Assembly (NCBI GenBank): GCA_035620975.1
Contig: DASPFV010000322.1
Coordinates: 5,391 to 69,390 of the forward strand
Reading direction: 5' to 3'
Source of the DNA: DASPFV01 sp035620975
Lineage (GTDB): Bacteria > Acidobacteriota > Vicinamibacteria > Vicinamibacterales > 2-12-FULL-66-21
DNA: 64,000 nt
Part shown: positions 43,983 through 52,532 of the stretch, piece after piece
How the letters are laid out: each line of letters starts with the position of its first letter
Position numbering within the stretch: the stretch's first letter is position 1
Program-made: the position numbers and the translations under genes
The notes under the pieces: generated by a model
The model's input: the letters and a program-made list of their open reading frames with translations, nothing else
Database searches by the model: none
Told to the model about the DNA's origin: nothing

Positions 43983-45654
43983 CCCGCCTCGGTACGACAA
44001 TCCGACGCCAGGCCCCGGGCTGAACCGGAGCGCTGCACGCTGGAGGCTGCTGAGGCCTCTGCCACGCGCCGTCACCCGGCCGCTCTCCGCGATCGTGCTC
44101 GTTGCGTGGGGCGTGACGATGTCGGCCCTCGTGAACCGGTCGTGCGGCGAGCCCGCTGCCGCGAACCTCGCGACCGATCTCGCCCGCTACGGATCGGCCG
44201 CGCAATGGCGAGGCGTCTACTACCGCGGGGAGAAGATCGGCTTCACGGTCAGCCAGGCGGTCGTCGAGGGCGACGGGTTCGAACTGCAGGAAGAGGGGCG
44301 GCTGCAGATGTCCCTGCTAGGGGCGACGACGGCCGCGATCATCCGGACGCGGGCCAGGGTCGATCGGGCGTTCGCGCTGCGTGAGTTCGACTTCTCGCTC
44401 GATCCGGGCACCGGGCCTCTCGAAGTCCGTGGCGTGGTGGATGGTTCGCGCCTGCGCCTGTCGATCTCGACGTCCGGGCAGACGCGCACCCAGGATGTGA
44501 CGGTCGCCGAGCGGCCGGTGCTCATGCAGAGCGTGCCACGCCGGCTCGCGGCCGAGGGGTTGCGGCCCGGCGTCACGCGTCGGTGGACCGTTTTCGATCC
44601 GGCCACGCTGCGGAACGCACCCGTGGTGGTGTCGGTGGGCAGGCGCGAAGTCGTCCGCGCCGGTTCGGCAGCCGTCCCCGCCTTCAGGGTGGACATGGAG
44701 TTCGGTGGACTCCGCACCACGTCGTGGTTCACGGATACGGGCGAGGTCGTGCGCGAAGAAAGCCCGATGGGCCTGATGACCGTGCGCGAGACGCCACGAC
44801 AGGCCATGCGGCTGGCCGTGCCGTACGACGTACAGGTCGATCTGCTCCAGGCCTCGGCCGTGGTTCCGCGGATGCAGGGGCGAATCGACGATCCGCGGGA
44901 CGTGCGGCGGCTCCGGCTGCGCGTGGATGGCGCGGATCTCTCGCATCCCGATCTGCAGGGTGCCGGCCAGTCGGTCGCGGGCAGCATCGTCGAGCTGCAG
45001 GACCCGCGTCTGCTCCGCGCGTCACCCGCCGATGCGTCTGCGTCACGCTATGTTGCGCCCGAGCCGTTCATCGAGAGCGACGATCCCGAGATCCGCCGCG
45101 AGGCCGAGCGCGCGGTGGCGGATGCGCCCGACGCCCGCGCTCGCGCCGAGCGGCTCGTCCGCCACGTCAACGGGCTGCTCGAGAAGAAGCCGACCGTGAG
45201 CCTGCCATCCGCCCGCGAAGTGCTCAGGACGAAGATCGGCGACTGCAACGAGCATACGGCGCTGTACGTAGCCATGGCCCGTGCGGCGGGCATCCCGGCC
45301 CGCGTCGCCGTCGGGCTGACGTTCGTGCGGGGTGCCTTCTACTATCACGCCTGGCCGGAGGTGTACCTGGCGGAGACCGCGAGGCGGGGACTGTGGCTCC
45401 CGGTGGATCCCACACTCAACCAGTTCCCGGCGGATGGCACGCATCTCCGGCTGGCGCGCGGAGGCCTCGACCGTCAGAGCGCGATTCTGCCGCTCATCGG
45501 ACGACTGCAGATTGCTGTCCTGGACGTCGAGCTCGCGCCCGGCACGGCTGCACCGGGCGTCCCCCTTCTGGCGGGCGAGCTCCCGCCGCTCGCGACGGTC
45601 GGTGAGGAGCGGGGCAGCTGCTGGTCGTTTCTGTTCGGCCGGAGGGGTCGTTGA
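43975..45654 (+). CDS. Membrane-anchored transglutaminase-like protein
   Basis: A 559-residue protein. A single transmembrane segment lies at about 33-52 ('LSAIVLVAWGVTMSALV'), followed by a ~350-residue beta-rich extracytoplasmic region. A transglutaminase-like domain carries the triad Cys424 (GDCNEHT), His458 (YYHAWPEV) and Asp478 (PVDPT). Bacterial members of this superfamily are often proteases or cross-linking enzymes. ATG 43975 overlaps the ADOP stop by 8 bp, and its own stop overlaps the ATPase start as TTGA. The complete triad supports activity. Confidence 0.88.
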   Translation: MIDPPRYDNPTPGPGLNRSAARWRLLRPLPRAVTRPLSAIVLVAWGVTMSALVNRSCGEPAAANLATDLARYGSAAQWRGVYYRGEKIGFTVSQAVVEGDGFELQEEGRLQMSLLGATTAAIIRTRARVDRAFALREFDFSLDPGTGPLEVRGVVDGSRLRLSISTSGQTRTQDVTVAERPVLMQSVPRRLAAEGLRPGVTRRWTVFDPATLRNAPVVVSVGRREVVRAGSAAVPAFRVDMEFGGLRTTSWFTDTGEVVREESPMGLMTVRETPRQAMRLAVPYDVQVDLLQASAVVPRMQGRIDDPRDVRRLRLRVDGADLSHPDLQGAGQSVAGSIVELQDPRLLRASPADASASRYVAPEPFIESDDPEIRREAERAVADAPDARARAERLVRHVNGLLEKKPTVSLPSAREVLRTKIGDCNEHTALYVAMARAAGIPARVAVGLTFVRGAFYYHAWPEVYLAETARRGLWLPVDPTLNQFPADGTHLRLARGGLDRQSAILPLIGRLQIAVLDVELAPGTAAPGVPLLAGELPPLATVGEERGSCWSFLFGRRGR

Positions 45655-46400
45655 TCGCCGTTCACGACCTGGTCAAACGGTTCGGGAGCTTCACGGCGGT
45701 GGACGGGGTTTCCCTGTCGGTCGAGCCTGGCCAGATCCACGGATTCCTCGGGCCCAACGGCGCAGGCAAGACCACGACGATCCGAATGATTGCCGGCCTG
45801 CTGCAGCCCACGTCAGGGCGCATTCTCGTCAACGGCCACGATCTCGCGTTGGAGCCGGAGCGGGCCAAGGCCTCGTTGGGCTTCATCCCCGACAGACCCT
45901 TCATCTACGAGAAGCTCACCGCGGGCGAGTTCCTCCGCTTTCACGGCGGCCTGTACGGGATGGAGGGCTGGGCAGTCGACGATCGGCTTCGCGAGATGCT
46001 GGACCTCTTCGAGCTGGGCCGGTGGGAGCACGAGCTCGTCGAGAGCTTTTCGCACGGGATGAAGCAGCGCCTCGTCATGGGCGCCGCCTTCATGCACCGG
46101 CCGCAGGCGGTGCTCGTGGATGAGCCGATGGTCGGCCTCGATCCGCGGGGCGCGCGTCTGATCAAGGAGGTGTTCCGGCGCATGAGCGGGCGCGGCGTGG
46201 CTATTCTCATGAGCACCCATACGCTCGAAGTGGCCGAGGAGATGTGCGACCGGATCAGCATCATCCTCAAAGGGCGGATCATCGCGCACGGTACGGTTCC
46301 GGAGCTGCGGGAGATCGCCGGGAGCCGCGACGCGCAGCTCACGCCGGTCTTCCTCAAGCTGACGGGCGGCAGCGGGCTGCAGGAGATCGATGAGGTCTGA
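45651..46400 (+). CDS. ABC transporter ATP-binding protein
   Basis: A 249-residue ATPase. Walker A GPNGAGKTT (34-42), Q-loop region near 'FIPDRPFIYEKLT', the signature SFSHGMKQR (variant of LSGGQ), Walker B AVLVDEPMVGLDP and the switch His in MSTHTLE are all present. Translation begins at TTG 45651, overlapping the transglutaminase TGA, with GGAGGGG just upstream. The layout is that of ABC-2-type or drug/antibiotic exporters. The next gene, overlapping by 11 bp, encodes the likely membrane partner. Confidence 0.92.
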   Translation: MIAVHDLVKRFGSFTAVDGVSLSVEPGQIHGFLGPNGAGKTTTIRMIAGLLQPTSGRILVNGHDLALEPERAKASLGFIPDRPFIYEKLTAGEFLRFHGGLYGMEGWAVDDRLREMLDLFELGRWEHELVESFSHGMKQRLVMGAAFMHRPQAVLVDEPMVGLDPRGARLIKEVFRRMSGRGVAILMSTHTLEVAEEMCDRISIILKGRIIAHGTVPELREIAGSRDAQLTPVFLKLTGGSGLQEIDEV

Positions 46401-47040
46401 AACAGCCGGCCCGACGTTCGTCCACCTCCTGCTGCCGGCGCTCTGGGCCTCGCGCAACCGCACCCGCCGGCGCGACCGGGGGGACCTGCTCCGCGCAGGG
46501 GTATTCGCCGCCGTGGGCGCGGGGGTGTGCCTGGCGATCTTCGCCGGCTCCTTCTGGTTGAACTGGCAGCTCGCACAGTATGCGGAGCTTGGCGACTACC
46601 TGGTACGGCTGGGCCTCTCCTGGCTGTTCCTGGTGTTCCTCTCGTTTCTCGCCTTCAGCGGCCTCGTCACCGCGCTCTCGACGTTCTTCCTGGCGGAGGA
46701 TCTCCGGCTCCTGCTGGCGGCGCCCCTGGCCCCGCGCCGGCTGTTCTATGCACGGTTCGGCCGTACCCTTCTCCACTCGTCCTGGATGGTGGTCGTGTTC
46801 GTGCTGCCGGTACTGATCGGGGCGGGGCTGGCGCGCTGCGCACCTGCGTCGTTCTATCTGGCCGCGGTGACCACGCTGGCGCCGTTCGTCGTGATTCCGG
46901 TCGCAATCGGGTCGGCCGTCACGCTCGTGCTGGTGAACGTGTTCCCGGCACGGAGAGCGCGCGACATTCTGATGCTGATGGGCCTGCTCTTCGCCGCCGG
47001 CCTCGTGTTCCTGCTCCGGTCGTACGGCCGGAGCGGCTGA
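46390..47040 (+). pseudogene. ABC permease, N-terminal part before a frameshift
   Basis: 216 residues with about five hydrophobic segments ('AVGAGVCLAIFAGSFWL', 'LGLSWLFLVFLSFLAFSGLV', 'LHSSWMVVVFVLPVLIGAGLA' and others) and the permease-like 'FFLAEDLRLLLAAPLAPRR' loop. It ends at TGA 47038-47040 in the middle of expected coding sequence. The same protein continues in another frame as VRPERLIQVESLP. Together they would form a ~560-residue exporter permease. Either a real frameshift mutation, a sequencing error or recoding separates them. It overlaps the ATPase gene by 11 bp. Confidence 0.75.
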
Positions 47041-47045
47041 TCCAG

Positions 47046-48086
47046 GTGGAATCGCTTCCGGACGTCACGGATTTCTTCGCGACCCTGCAGACGCCGCTGA
47101 CGCCGCTGCTGCCCTCGTCCTGGGCCGGGGAGGCGCTGTTCGCGGGGCTGCAGGGCCGGTCCGATCTGCTGCACACGGCGGCCCTGTGGACCACCGCGTT
47201 CGGCCTGACGATCGTTCTGCGTGCGGCCAACGAACGCTGGCACTTCGCCGGGTTCAGCCGGGCGCAGGAGGCGCGCAAGGCGCGGTTCACGAAGCTCCGC
47301 TTCCTCGACCGCGGCGCGCGGGCGCTGCCCGTGTCGCCGCCGCGGCGTCACCTCCTCGTGAAGGACGTGAAGGTGTTCATGCGGGACGTCAGCCAGTGGT
47401 CGCAGTTGCTGCTGCTGTTCGCTCTCGTCCTCGTCTATCTCTACAACTTCAGCGTGCTGGACCTCGATCGGATCCCGTACGTGACGGACGTGGTCAAGGG
47501 CGTCTATGCCCTCGTGAACCTGGGCATGGGCGGCCTCGTCATGGCGACCATCGCAGTCCGGTTCGTCTTCCCGGCCGTCTCGTCGGAAGGCGCGGCCTTC
47601 TGGATAATCCGAGCCTCGCCGGTCTCGATGCGCGATTTCCTGTGGTCCAAATTCTGGGTCGGGCTGGTTCCGGTCCTGCTCCTCACGGAGGGGTTGACGA
47701 TCGCTGCGAACGAGGTGCTTGGCGTCGATCCGGTCCTGAAGCTCGTCGCGGCCGGGGCGGTCTTCGGTCTGGGTTTTGCGCTCGTCGGCCTCGCAACGGG
47801 TCTCGGTGCGCGCTATCCGCGGTTCGACGCGGACAACGCGACCCAGGTGGCAGGGTCGTACGGCGGGATCATGTTCATGATCCTGGCGGTATCCGTCGTG
47901 CTGGTGGTCATCGGTCTCGCCGGCTGGCCCGCGTCACGCTATCTGTGGTACTCCGCCCACGGGATGACCGTGCCCTGGGCACAGCACGTGCTGATGGCCG
48001 CGTGCTTCGGTGCCGCGACCAGTCTCTGCGCGCTGACCTGCTGGTTCGGCATGAGAAGCGGTGTGCGGGCGCTGGCGTCGATGTGA
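47046..48086 (+). pseudogene. ABC permease, C-terminal part after a frameshift
   Basis: Open from GTG 47046 in the shifted frame (346 residues). It continues the permease with 'VESLPDVTDFFATLQTPLTPLLPSSW' and then six more hydrophobic segments ('LLLLFALVLVYLYNFSVL', 'VPVLLLTEGLTIAANEVL', 'GIMFMILAVSVVLVVIGLAG' and others). The GTG has no Shine-Dalgarno, and upstream residues in this frame (VRPERLIQ) already look like family sequence, so it is a continuation rather than an independent gene. Whether a working permease is made depends on the cause of the shift. Confidence 0.75.
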
Positions 48087-48143
48087 CGCGACCCGCGATC
48101 AGTGCAGAGACGGCGGACGCATCAGTGGTCGGCGGGGGGAGCG

Positions 48144-48806
48144 TCAGGAGATGGCGTCGACGAGCCCGTACCACTGTGGGGCCGACGGGTTCTCCTGCGA
48201 GAGCGCGGCGCCGCAGAGCCACGTCTGTTCCCCGACGAGACTCTTCCACACGAGGTCTGCCTGCACGGACAGCTGTGCTGTCGGCAGCGTGATGCTGAAC
48301 GAGGAGGGAAACGTACGATCGGGCGTGCGATGCATCTCGAAGCGGACGCCGCCGTAGCTCACGTCGAGGATGCGGGCCGGTTCATCCCCCACGTTGGCCG
48401 GCAGGCCGCCAACTACCTGCTTTCGTTCCCAGCGGCGGGGGACGGTGAAGCCGGGATGGCCCGCGATCTTCTGCTCGACCAGCTGAAGCAGCCGGGCCGG
48501 GCTGACGGGCTTCAATACATACTCCGCGCCTCGCCGGCGCGCATCGGACTCGAGCACGGGATCCGCGAAGCCGGTGATGATGATGGCCGGGACCGGCTTC
48601 GGACTGCTGATCAGCAGCTGCAGGCCGTTGAAGGGGCCCAGCCTGACGTCGGCGATGAGGAGGTCGGGCGGCGACGTGCGCAGGATGCGCATCGCCTCTT
48701 CGAAGGTGCCGACGGGATGCGGCTCGTAGCCGGCGCTCTCGAGCAACTCGGCGAGGCCCGCCCTTGTCGTCTTGTCGTCGTCGACAATCAGCACTCTCGA
48801 AGCCAT
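48144..48806 (-). CDS. Response-regulator receiver with PilZ domain
   Basis: A 220-residue REC-PilZ protein. The receiver has the acidic cluster Asp9-11, phosphoacceptor Asp53 (IADVRL), Thr in IIITGF and Lys99 (YVLKP), so it should be phosphorylatable. The PilZ domain has RRWER (124-128) and DVSYGG (148-153), the c-di-GMP-binding motifs. ATG 48806 has GAGG about 8 nt upstream. It shares strand and theme with a PilZ and an HD-GYP gene to its right; the kinase partner is not in the window. Confidence 0.88.
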   Translation of the reverse strand: MASRVLIVDDDKTTRAGLAELLESAGYEPHPVGTFEEAMRILRTSPPDLLIADVRLGPFNGLQLLISSPKPVPAIIITGFADPVLESDARRRGAEYVLKPVSPARLLQLVEQKIAGHPGFTVPRRWERKQVVGGLPANVGDEPARILDVSYGGVRFEMHRTPDRTFPSSFSITLPTAQLSVQADLVWKSLVGEQTWLCGAALSQENPSAPQWYGLVDAIS

Positions 48807-49313
48807 CGCGAGTTCCTCAGGGACACGGGGCTGACGCAAGCCTGGTGCCGAAGGACGGGCCTCCGCAGTGCGGCGCCTTCCGACGGAGCGCCGCCCAGTC
48901 TCCGCGTCGGATTGCAGATCCGTCGCCAACCTGACCGAACTGCCTCGGCCGCCGCGTTCGCTACGTCGTCCGACTGCTCCGACGAAGGCGCCCGGCTCCG
49001 GCAAGCCCCTCTGAACTGGCCACCCCCGGCGCACCGAGGGTCGCAGCTGGCCCTTCAGAATCTCGACGCGAACAGTATCGCGAGTAAGACCACGGTCGCA
49101 ACTGTTCAGATCGTGGGATCGCCGAAGATTTTGCGGCGCGGGCGCCGCACACCACGACGATCGCTGGCGATACGTCTGCCGTATCGGCACGGCTCGGCTG
49201 TAGCTTTAGGAAAAGGTCACTGATCGAGAGACTTCCAGCAGGCTCCGCACCACCTTCGGTTCGGACAGAGAGTTGCCGCCTCGACCTGAGGGATCCTTCC
49301 TGGCAGATCCCGG
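48807..49313. other. Intergenic region upstream of the REC-PilZ gene
   Basis: 507 bp without a credible gene: reading frames here lack family similarity and codon bias. A small perfect 7-bp stem (CGATACG...CGTATCG) lies at 49168-49186 without a T-run. I see no clear promoter; the REC-PilZ Shine-Dalgarno sits at the left end. Confidence 0.45.
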
Positions 49314-50264
49314 TCAGGGAAACCGAACCTGACGCAGCGCCGCCTGGACGACGAAGATGCGCTGGTTGTTCGACGAGGAATCGGCCGGGCTGACGAAGAA
49401 CCCCGTTCCGTCGGGACGGTAGCTGAGCGTCGTGCCGCGCACCACCTCGTCGTCGACGAACGTGACCTCTACGGGGCGGCCGGCCGTTGCAGGCGCAGTC
49501 GCTGTCACGCTCTCGACGTGGCGGTGGTTGCCGGCGAAGTCGCGGACGAAGAACACGGCCTTGAGCCGCGAGAACGGGACGATCACCCGCTGGTTCCGTG
49601 ACGCCGCGAGACCAGGCCAGAGCGAGAAGTGTCCGCGTGAGGGATGAAAGTCCTGCGTGTAGCCCTTGAGCAGCCTGCCGTCGCGGTATCTGACGACGAT
49701 CTTCTGCCAGCCGGCCGACGCGACGGCTGGAACATGCGGAGCGGCTTCGAGGCCCGAGGTGGCCTCCTCCGGGGTCGCTGTATCGTCGCCGGGCCCTTCG
49801 CTGGCCGGTTCCACTGGAAGCAGGGGTCTGACGAGCGTGGCAAGGTCCACCGGCGACTGGAACTCGCAGGCGCCGCGGTAGATCATCACCTCGCCGCGCA
49901 GATGCGCCACGTGGGATCGCAGCACCGACAGGAGCACGTTCAGCCGCCCGCCGTCGCCTTCGAGTTCGAGCACCAGCCTGGCGCCCGGCTTGAGAGGCAT
50001 GTCGACGTCGAGGAGTGCGCCCCCCTCGGAAAGATCCACCAGCGAGACGCCGCGGCCAGGCGTGAAACGTGCGCTCCGCAGCCAGTGAAGGTCCCGTGCG
50101 GCCCTTCGCTCGTAGGCGCGCCGCTCCTCCCGGCGCGCCGCCTGCTGGACGGCCTCCGACGCGTGAGCCTTCGCCAGGAGGTTGCGTCGCGCTGCGAGCC
50201 GCACCGAGTACGGGACCGCAATGGCTGCCGCTTCGTCCGGCGTCGCAATCTCGATGAGGCTCAT
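49314..50264 (-). CDS. PilZ-domain protein with C-terminal paired beta domains
   Basis: A 316-residue protein. The PilZ domain (about 45-150) contains RRAYER (49-53 RxxxR) and LVDLSEGG (DxSxxG at 77-82), so c-di-GMP binding is expected. An acidic/Pro-rich linker follows, then two similar beta modules: 'VVRYRDGRLLKGYTQDFHP' and 'PVEVTFVDDEVVRGTTLSYRPDG', each ending in a 'RVIVPFSRLKAVFFV'-like strand. I do not recognise a function for the modules. The start is 28 bp downstream of the HD-GYP stop, so cotranscription is likely. Confidence 0.8.
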   Translation of the reverse strand: MSLIEIATPDEAAAIAVPYSVRLAARRNLLAKAHASEAVQQAARREERRAYERRAARDLHWLRSARFTPGRGVSLVDLSEGGALLDVDMPLKPGARLVLELEGDGGRLNVLLSVLRSHVAHLRGEVMIYRGACEFQSPVDLATLVRPLLPVEPASEGPGDDTATPEEATSGLEAAPHVPAVASAGWQKIVVRYRDGRLLKGYTQDFHPSRGHFSLWPGLAASRNQRVIVPFSRLKAVFFVRDFAGNHRHVESVTATAPATAGRPVEVTFVDDEVVRGTTLSYRPDGTGFFVSPADSSSNNQRIFVVQAALRQVRFP

Positions 50265-50268
50265 GGTT

Positions 50269-50292
50269 CTGTGCTTCCGTGTTCTTCCGTGG
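50269..50292 (-). repeat. CACGGAAGAACACGG repeat unit between HD-GYP and PilZ genes
   Basis: On the minus strand the gap reads CCACGGAAGAACACGG-AAGCACAG, the same 16-mer seen in the argH tail at 10816-10831. It starts next to the HD-GYP stop codon, so the unit again sits at the 3' end of a gene. Confidence 0.7.
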
Positions 50293-51255
50293 TCAGACGA
50301 CCACGGCAGGGACCTCCAGCCCGCCCTTGCGGAAGGCTTCCACGAAGGCGGTCACGACCTCGGGATCGAAGTCCGTTCCGGCGCCCTTGACGATGATCTC
50401 CTTGGCCTCGAACGTGGACATGGCCTTGCGATAGGGGCGGTCGCTCGTGAGCGAATCGTAGACGTCGGCGACGGAGATGATGCGGGCTTCGAGCGGGATT
50501 TCGTTCCCCCTGTTGGGGTGATAGCCGGAGCCGTCGAACTTGTCGTGGTGCGCCAGCACGATCGGGATCACGCGCCGGAGCGATCCACCTACCGGCTCGA
50601 GCATCGCGACGCCCTTGCTGACGTGCTGCTGCATCTGCTCGAACTCCTCCTTCGTCAGGCGCGCGGCCTTGTACAGCAGGTCGCGGCTCACGTCGAGCTT
50701 CCCGATGTCGTGCAGGAGCGCCGCCGCGCGCACGTCCTCGACACGCTCCGTCGGCAGGTCGAGGGCCATCGCAATGGTCGCCGCGTAGACCGACACCCGG
50801 TAGGAGTGATTCTCGGTGTACGGGTCCTTCGCGATGAAGTGCCGCAGGATCATCAGCACGCCGTGGTAGGTCTCGCGCAGCTCTGCCAGCTGCTCGGAGC
50901 GGTGCTCGTAGAGCGTCCCCATCGAGTATCCGGTGATCACCAGCACGCCGCCCCAGACGACGATGTCGAGCCAGTGCCCCGCCGACACGGCGACGCTGGC
51001 CGAGGCGGCGAACAGCACGGGGTTGTACCAGGTCATCAGCACCACGAGCAGAACGCTGGCGAGCGCCGTGAGCGTCGCGTGCCGGCGTCCGTACAGATAG
51101 GCCGAGCCGAGCGTCGGCAGGGTGTAGAAGCTGAGCACCATCCGCTGCGCATCGACGACGAGGTTCAGCAACAGGCAGATGGCGAACACCGACAGCAGCA
51201 GCCAGAGTTCCTTGTTCACCTCTTCGACGCGACCGAGTTTGGGCTTGGCCATCAT
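50293..51255 (-). CDS. Membrane HD-GYP-type phosphodiesterase
   Basis: A 320-residue protein with four or five N-terminal transmembrane segments (about 15-110) followed by an HD-GYP domain. The metal-site motifs TENH (147-150), LLHDIGK (His182-Asp183) and AHHDKFDGSGY (His236, His237) are present. The GYP triplet is GYH (244-246), which may affect activity or partner binding. Such enzymes hydrolyse c-di-GMP to pGpG or GMP. ATG 51255 is preferred, with ATG 51252 one codon on. It heads the leftward c-di-GMP cluster with the PilZ and REC-PilZ genes. Confidence 0.88.
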   Translation of the reverse strand: MMAKPKLGRVEEVNKELWLLLSVFAICLLLNLVVDAQRMVLSFYTLPTLGSAYLYGRRHATLTALASVLLVVLMTWYNPVLFAASASVAVSAGHWLDIVVWGGVLVITGYSMGTLYEHRSEQLAELRETYHGVLMILRHFIAKDPYTENHSYRVSVYAATIAMALDLPTERVEDVRAAALLHDIGKLDVSRDLLYKAARLTKEEFEQMQQHVSKGVAMLEPVGGSLRRVIPIVLAHHDKFDGSGYHPNRGNEIPLEARIISVADVYDSLTSDRPYRKAMSTFEAKEIIVKGAGTDFDPEVVTAFVEAFRKGGLEVPAVVV

Positions 51256-51637
51256 GACACCCCGGAGCGTGCCCGTATGAGAGTGGAAGCGCGCCTCGCG
51301 CCGGTCCTCCGATGGCAAGAAGGACGCCGTTACGCCGTGCGGCCGATCGAGGCGGCTAAAGAGCTGAAAACGTGGCGGTTCCAGGCGGTGGCGTCTGGCA
51401 GGGCCCAGCCTTCGGTACGACGTCATGCACTGAAATGGCACAAGGTACGCGCGGATTCCGGGGGTGAGACGCGCGGAACAGCCCAAAACTGCGCGCCGGG
51501 CGGTGTTCGCCGATGGGCAGGGCGATGAAGGCAGAAGGCCCGAGGACCGAGGTGGTTACGACGACGTGCTGCCGGGGTGCGCCGGAAGGAGACACGAGGT
51601 CGAGCGCCGTATCCGGCGTCGCCGCAGGTCCCTGGAT
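51256..51637. other. Intergenic region, no gene seen
   Basis: About 380 bp between the HD-GYP start and a small minus-strand gene. It must hold the HD-GYP promoter, but no good -10/-35 pair or hairpin stands out. Confidence 0.4.
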
Positions 51638-51847
51638 TCAGTCGCGGCCGTGCGGGCCCCACCAGCCCTGCGATACCAGGGATTCCTGGAGCTGGAGCCA
51701 GCGGGCGTAGGCGGCGTCCGACGTCGGGAACGACTCGCGCCGCTCCGGGCGCCGGGGTTCGTTGATGACGATTTCGTACCCCGTGGCGTCGTCTCCCCGG
51801 ATCTCGCACTGCAGGAAGTCGGGCCCGCGCTGGAAGAAGTAGAACAT
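51638..51847 (-). CDS. Small conserved-looking hypothetical protein
   Basis: A 69-residue protein starting MFYFFQRG, with 'GYEIVINEP', a 'YARWLQLQESLVSQGWWGP' helix and the end HGRD. The mix of aromatic, acidic and basic residues and the compact predicted beta-beta-beta-helix order look like a real small protein rather than a G+C-rich shadow. I have a weak recollection of similar small proteins from related genomes. Function unknown. Confidence 0.6.
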   Translation of the reverse strand: MFYFFQRGPDFLQCEIRGDDATGYEIVINEPRRPERRESFPTSDAAYARWLQLQESLVSQGWWGPHGRD

Positions 51848-51907
51848 CTGCTGCTGTTATCGGCGGGAAGCAGTTCGCTCTACACGCGAGGCGAGTACGG
51901 TCTCTCG

Positions 51908-52456
51908 TCAGCGCCTGGGCGGTCCCGAGAGGGCCCTGTCCAGCTCCTCGAGGCGGCCATTGATCTCGGTCCACCGGGACTGCTCCGCGGAGATCTCCTG
52001 AGCGGTCGCCGCTTCGTCGCCCGTGAGCCGCTGATACTCGCTGGTCAGTCGGGCCAGGCCGGTCTTGAGGGCCGCAAGCTCCCACTCGAGCTGCGTCTGG
52101 CGTTCCGGGGGGTTCGGCTCGCGCATCGCGCGCTCGAGGGCGGCCTGCTGCTGGTTCGCTTCGTTCAGCTGGTGTCCGGTGCTTCGCAGCTCGGCGCGAA
52201 CGCCCTCCAGCCGCCGCACCAGCGTGTTGACGCGTTGCTCCTGGAGCTGAAGGCGGCCCATCGCGAGCTGGATCCGGGGCCCCGCCGCCGCGAGCTGCTC
52301 CATCGCCGCGCGCAGGCCTCTGACCTCGGCGAGCAGCGCGGGCAGCACGTCCGGCTGCTGCGCCGTGAGCACGGGCGGCGCGGTCAGGGACCCGGCCAGA
52401 CCGCCGCACGCCAGCAGAACGAGTGGAAAAAGCATCCGGTTACGGTTGCGGATCAT
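51908..52456 (-). CDS. Secreted coiled-coil protein
   Basis: A 182-residue protein with a signal peptide (to about residue 33, 'PPVLTAQQ') followed by almost continuous heptad-rich helix ('[19 protein letters not shown]', '[21 protein letters not shown]', '[22 protein letters not shown]'). It resembles exported periplasmic coiled-coil scaffolds. AAGGAGG lies about 5 nt before the ATG. It is divergent from glnS. Function unknown. Confidence 0.75.
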   Translation of the reverse strand: MIRNRNRMLFPLVLLACGGLAGSLTAPPVLTAQQPDVLPALLAEVRGLRAAMEQLAAAGPRIQLAMGRLQLQEQRVNTLVRRLEGVRAELRSTGHQLNEANQQQAALERAMREPNPPERQTQLEWELAALKTGLARLTSEYQRLTGDEAATAQEISAEQSRWTEINGRLEELDRALSGPPRR

Positions 52457-52511
52457 CGTGCCTCCTTCGCGACGGCCATGGTACCCGCCGCGGGTCTCGA
52501 GAATGGCGGCA

Positions 52512-52517
52512 TATAAT
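52512..52517 (+). promoter_or_regulatory. glnS -10 hexamer
   Basis: Perfect TATAAT, with a start predicted about 9 nt before the glnS ATG (52533). The GAGG at 52519-52522 lies at or before that start point and so could be largely missing from the mRNA. No -35 is recognisable. Confidence 0.5.
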
Positions 52518-52532
52518 AGAGGATTGCCAATC

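Noticed and set aside
47018..47040. Programmed ribosomal frameshift in the ABC permease
   Set aside because: I saw no slippery heptamer, stop-proximal Shine-Dalgarno or strong downstream stem at the junction; mutation or sequence error is more likely.
48807..49313. A hidden RNA gene or tRNA in the 507-bp gap
   Set aside because: No tRNA arm pattern (GTTCGAATC-like) and no extended stem beyond one 7-bp hairpin could be found.
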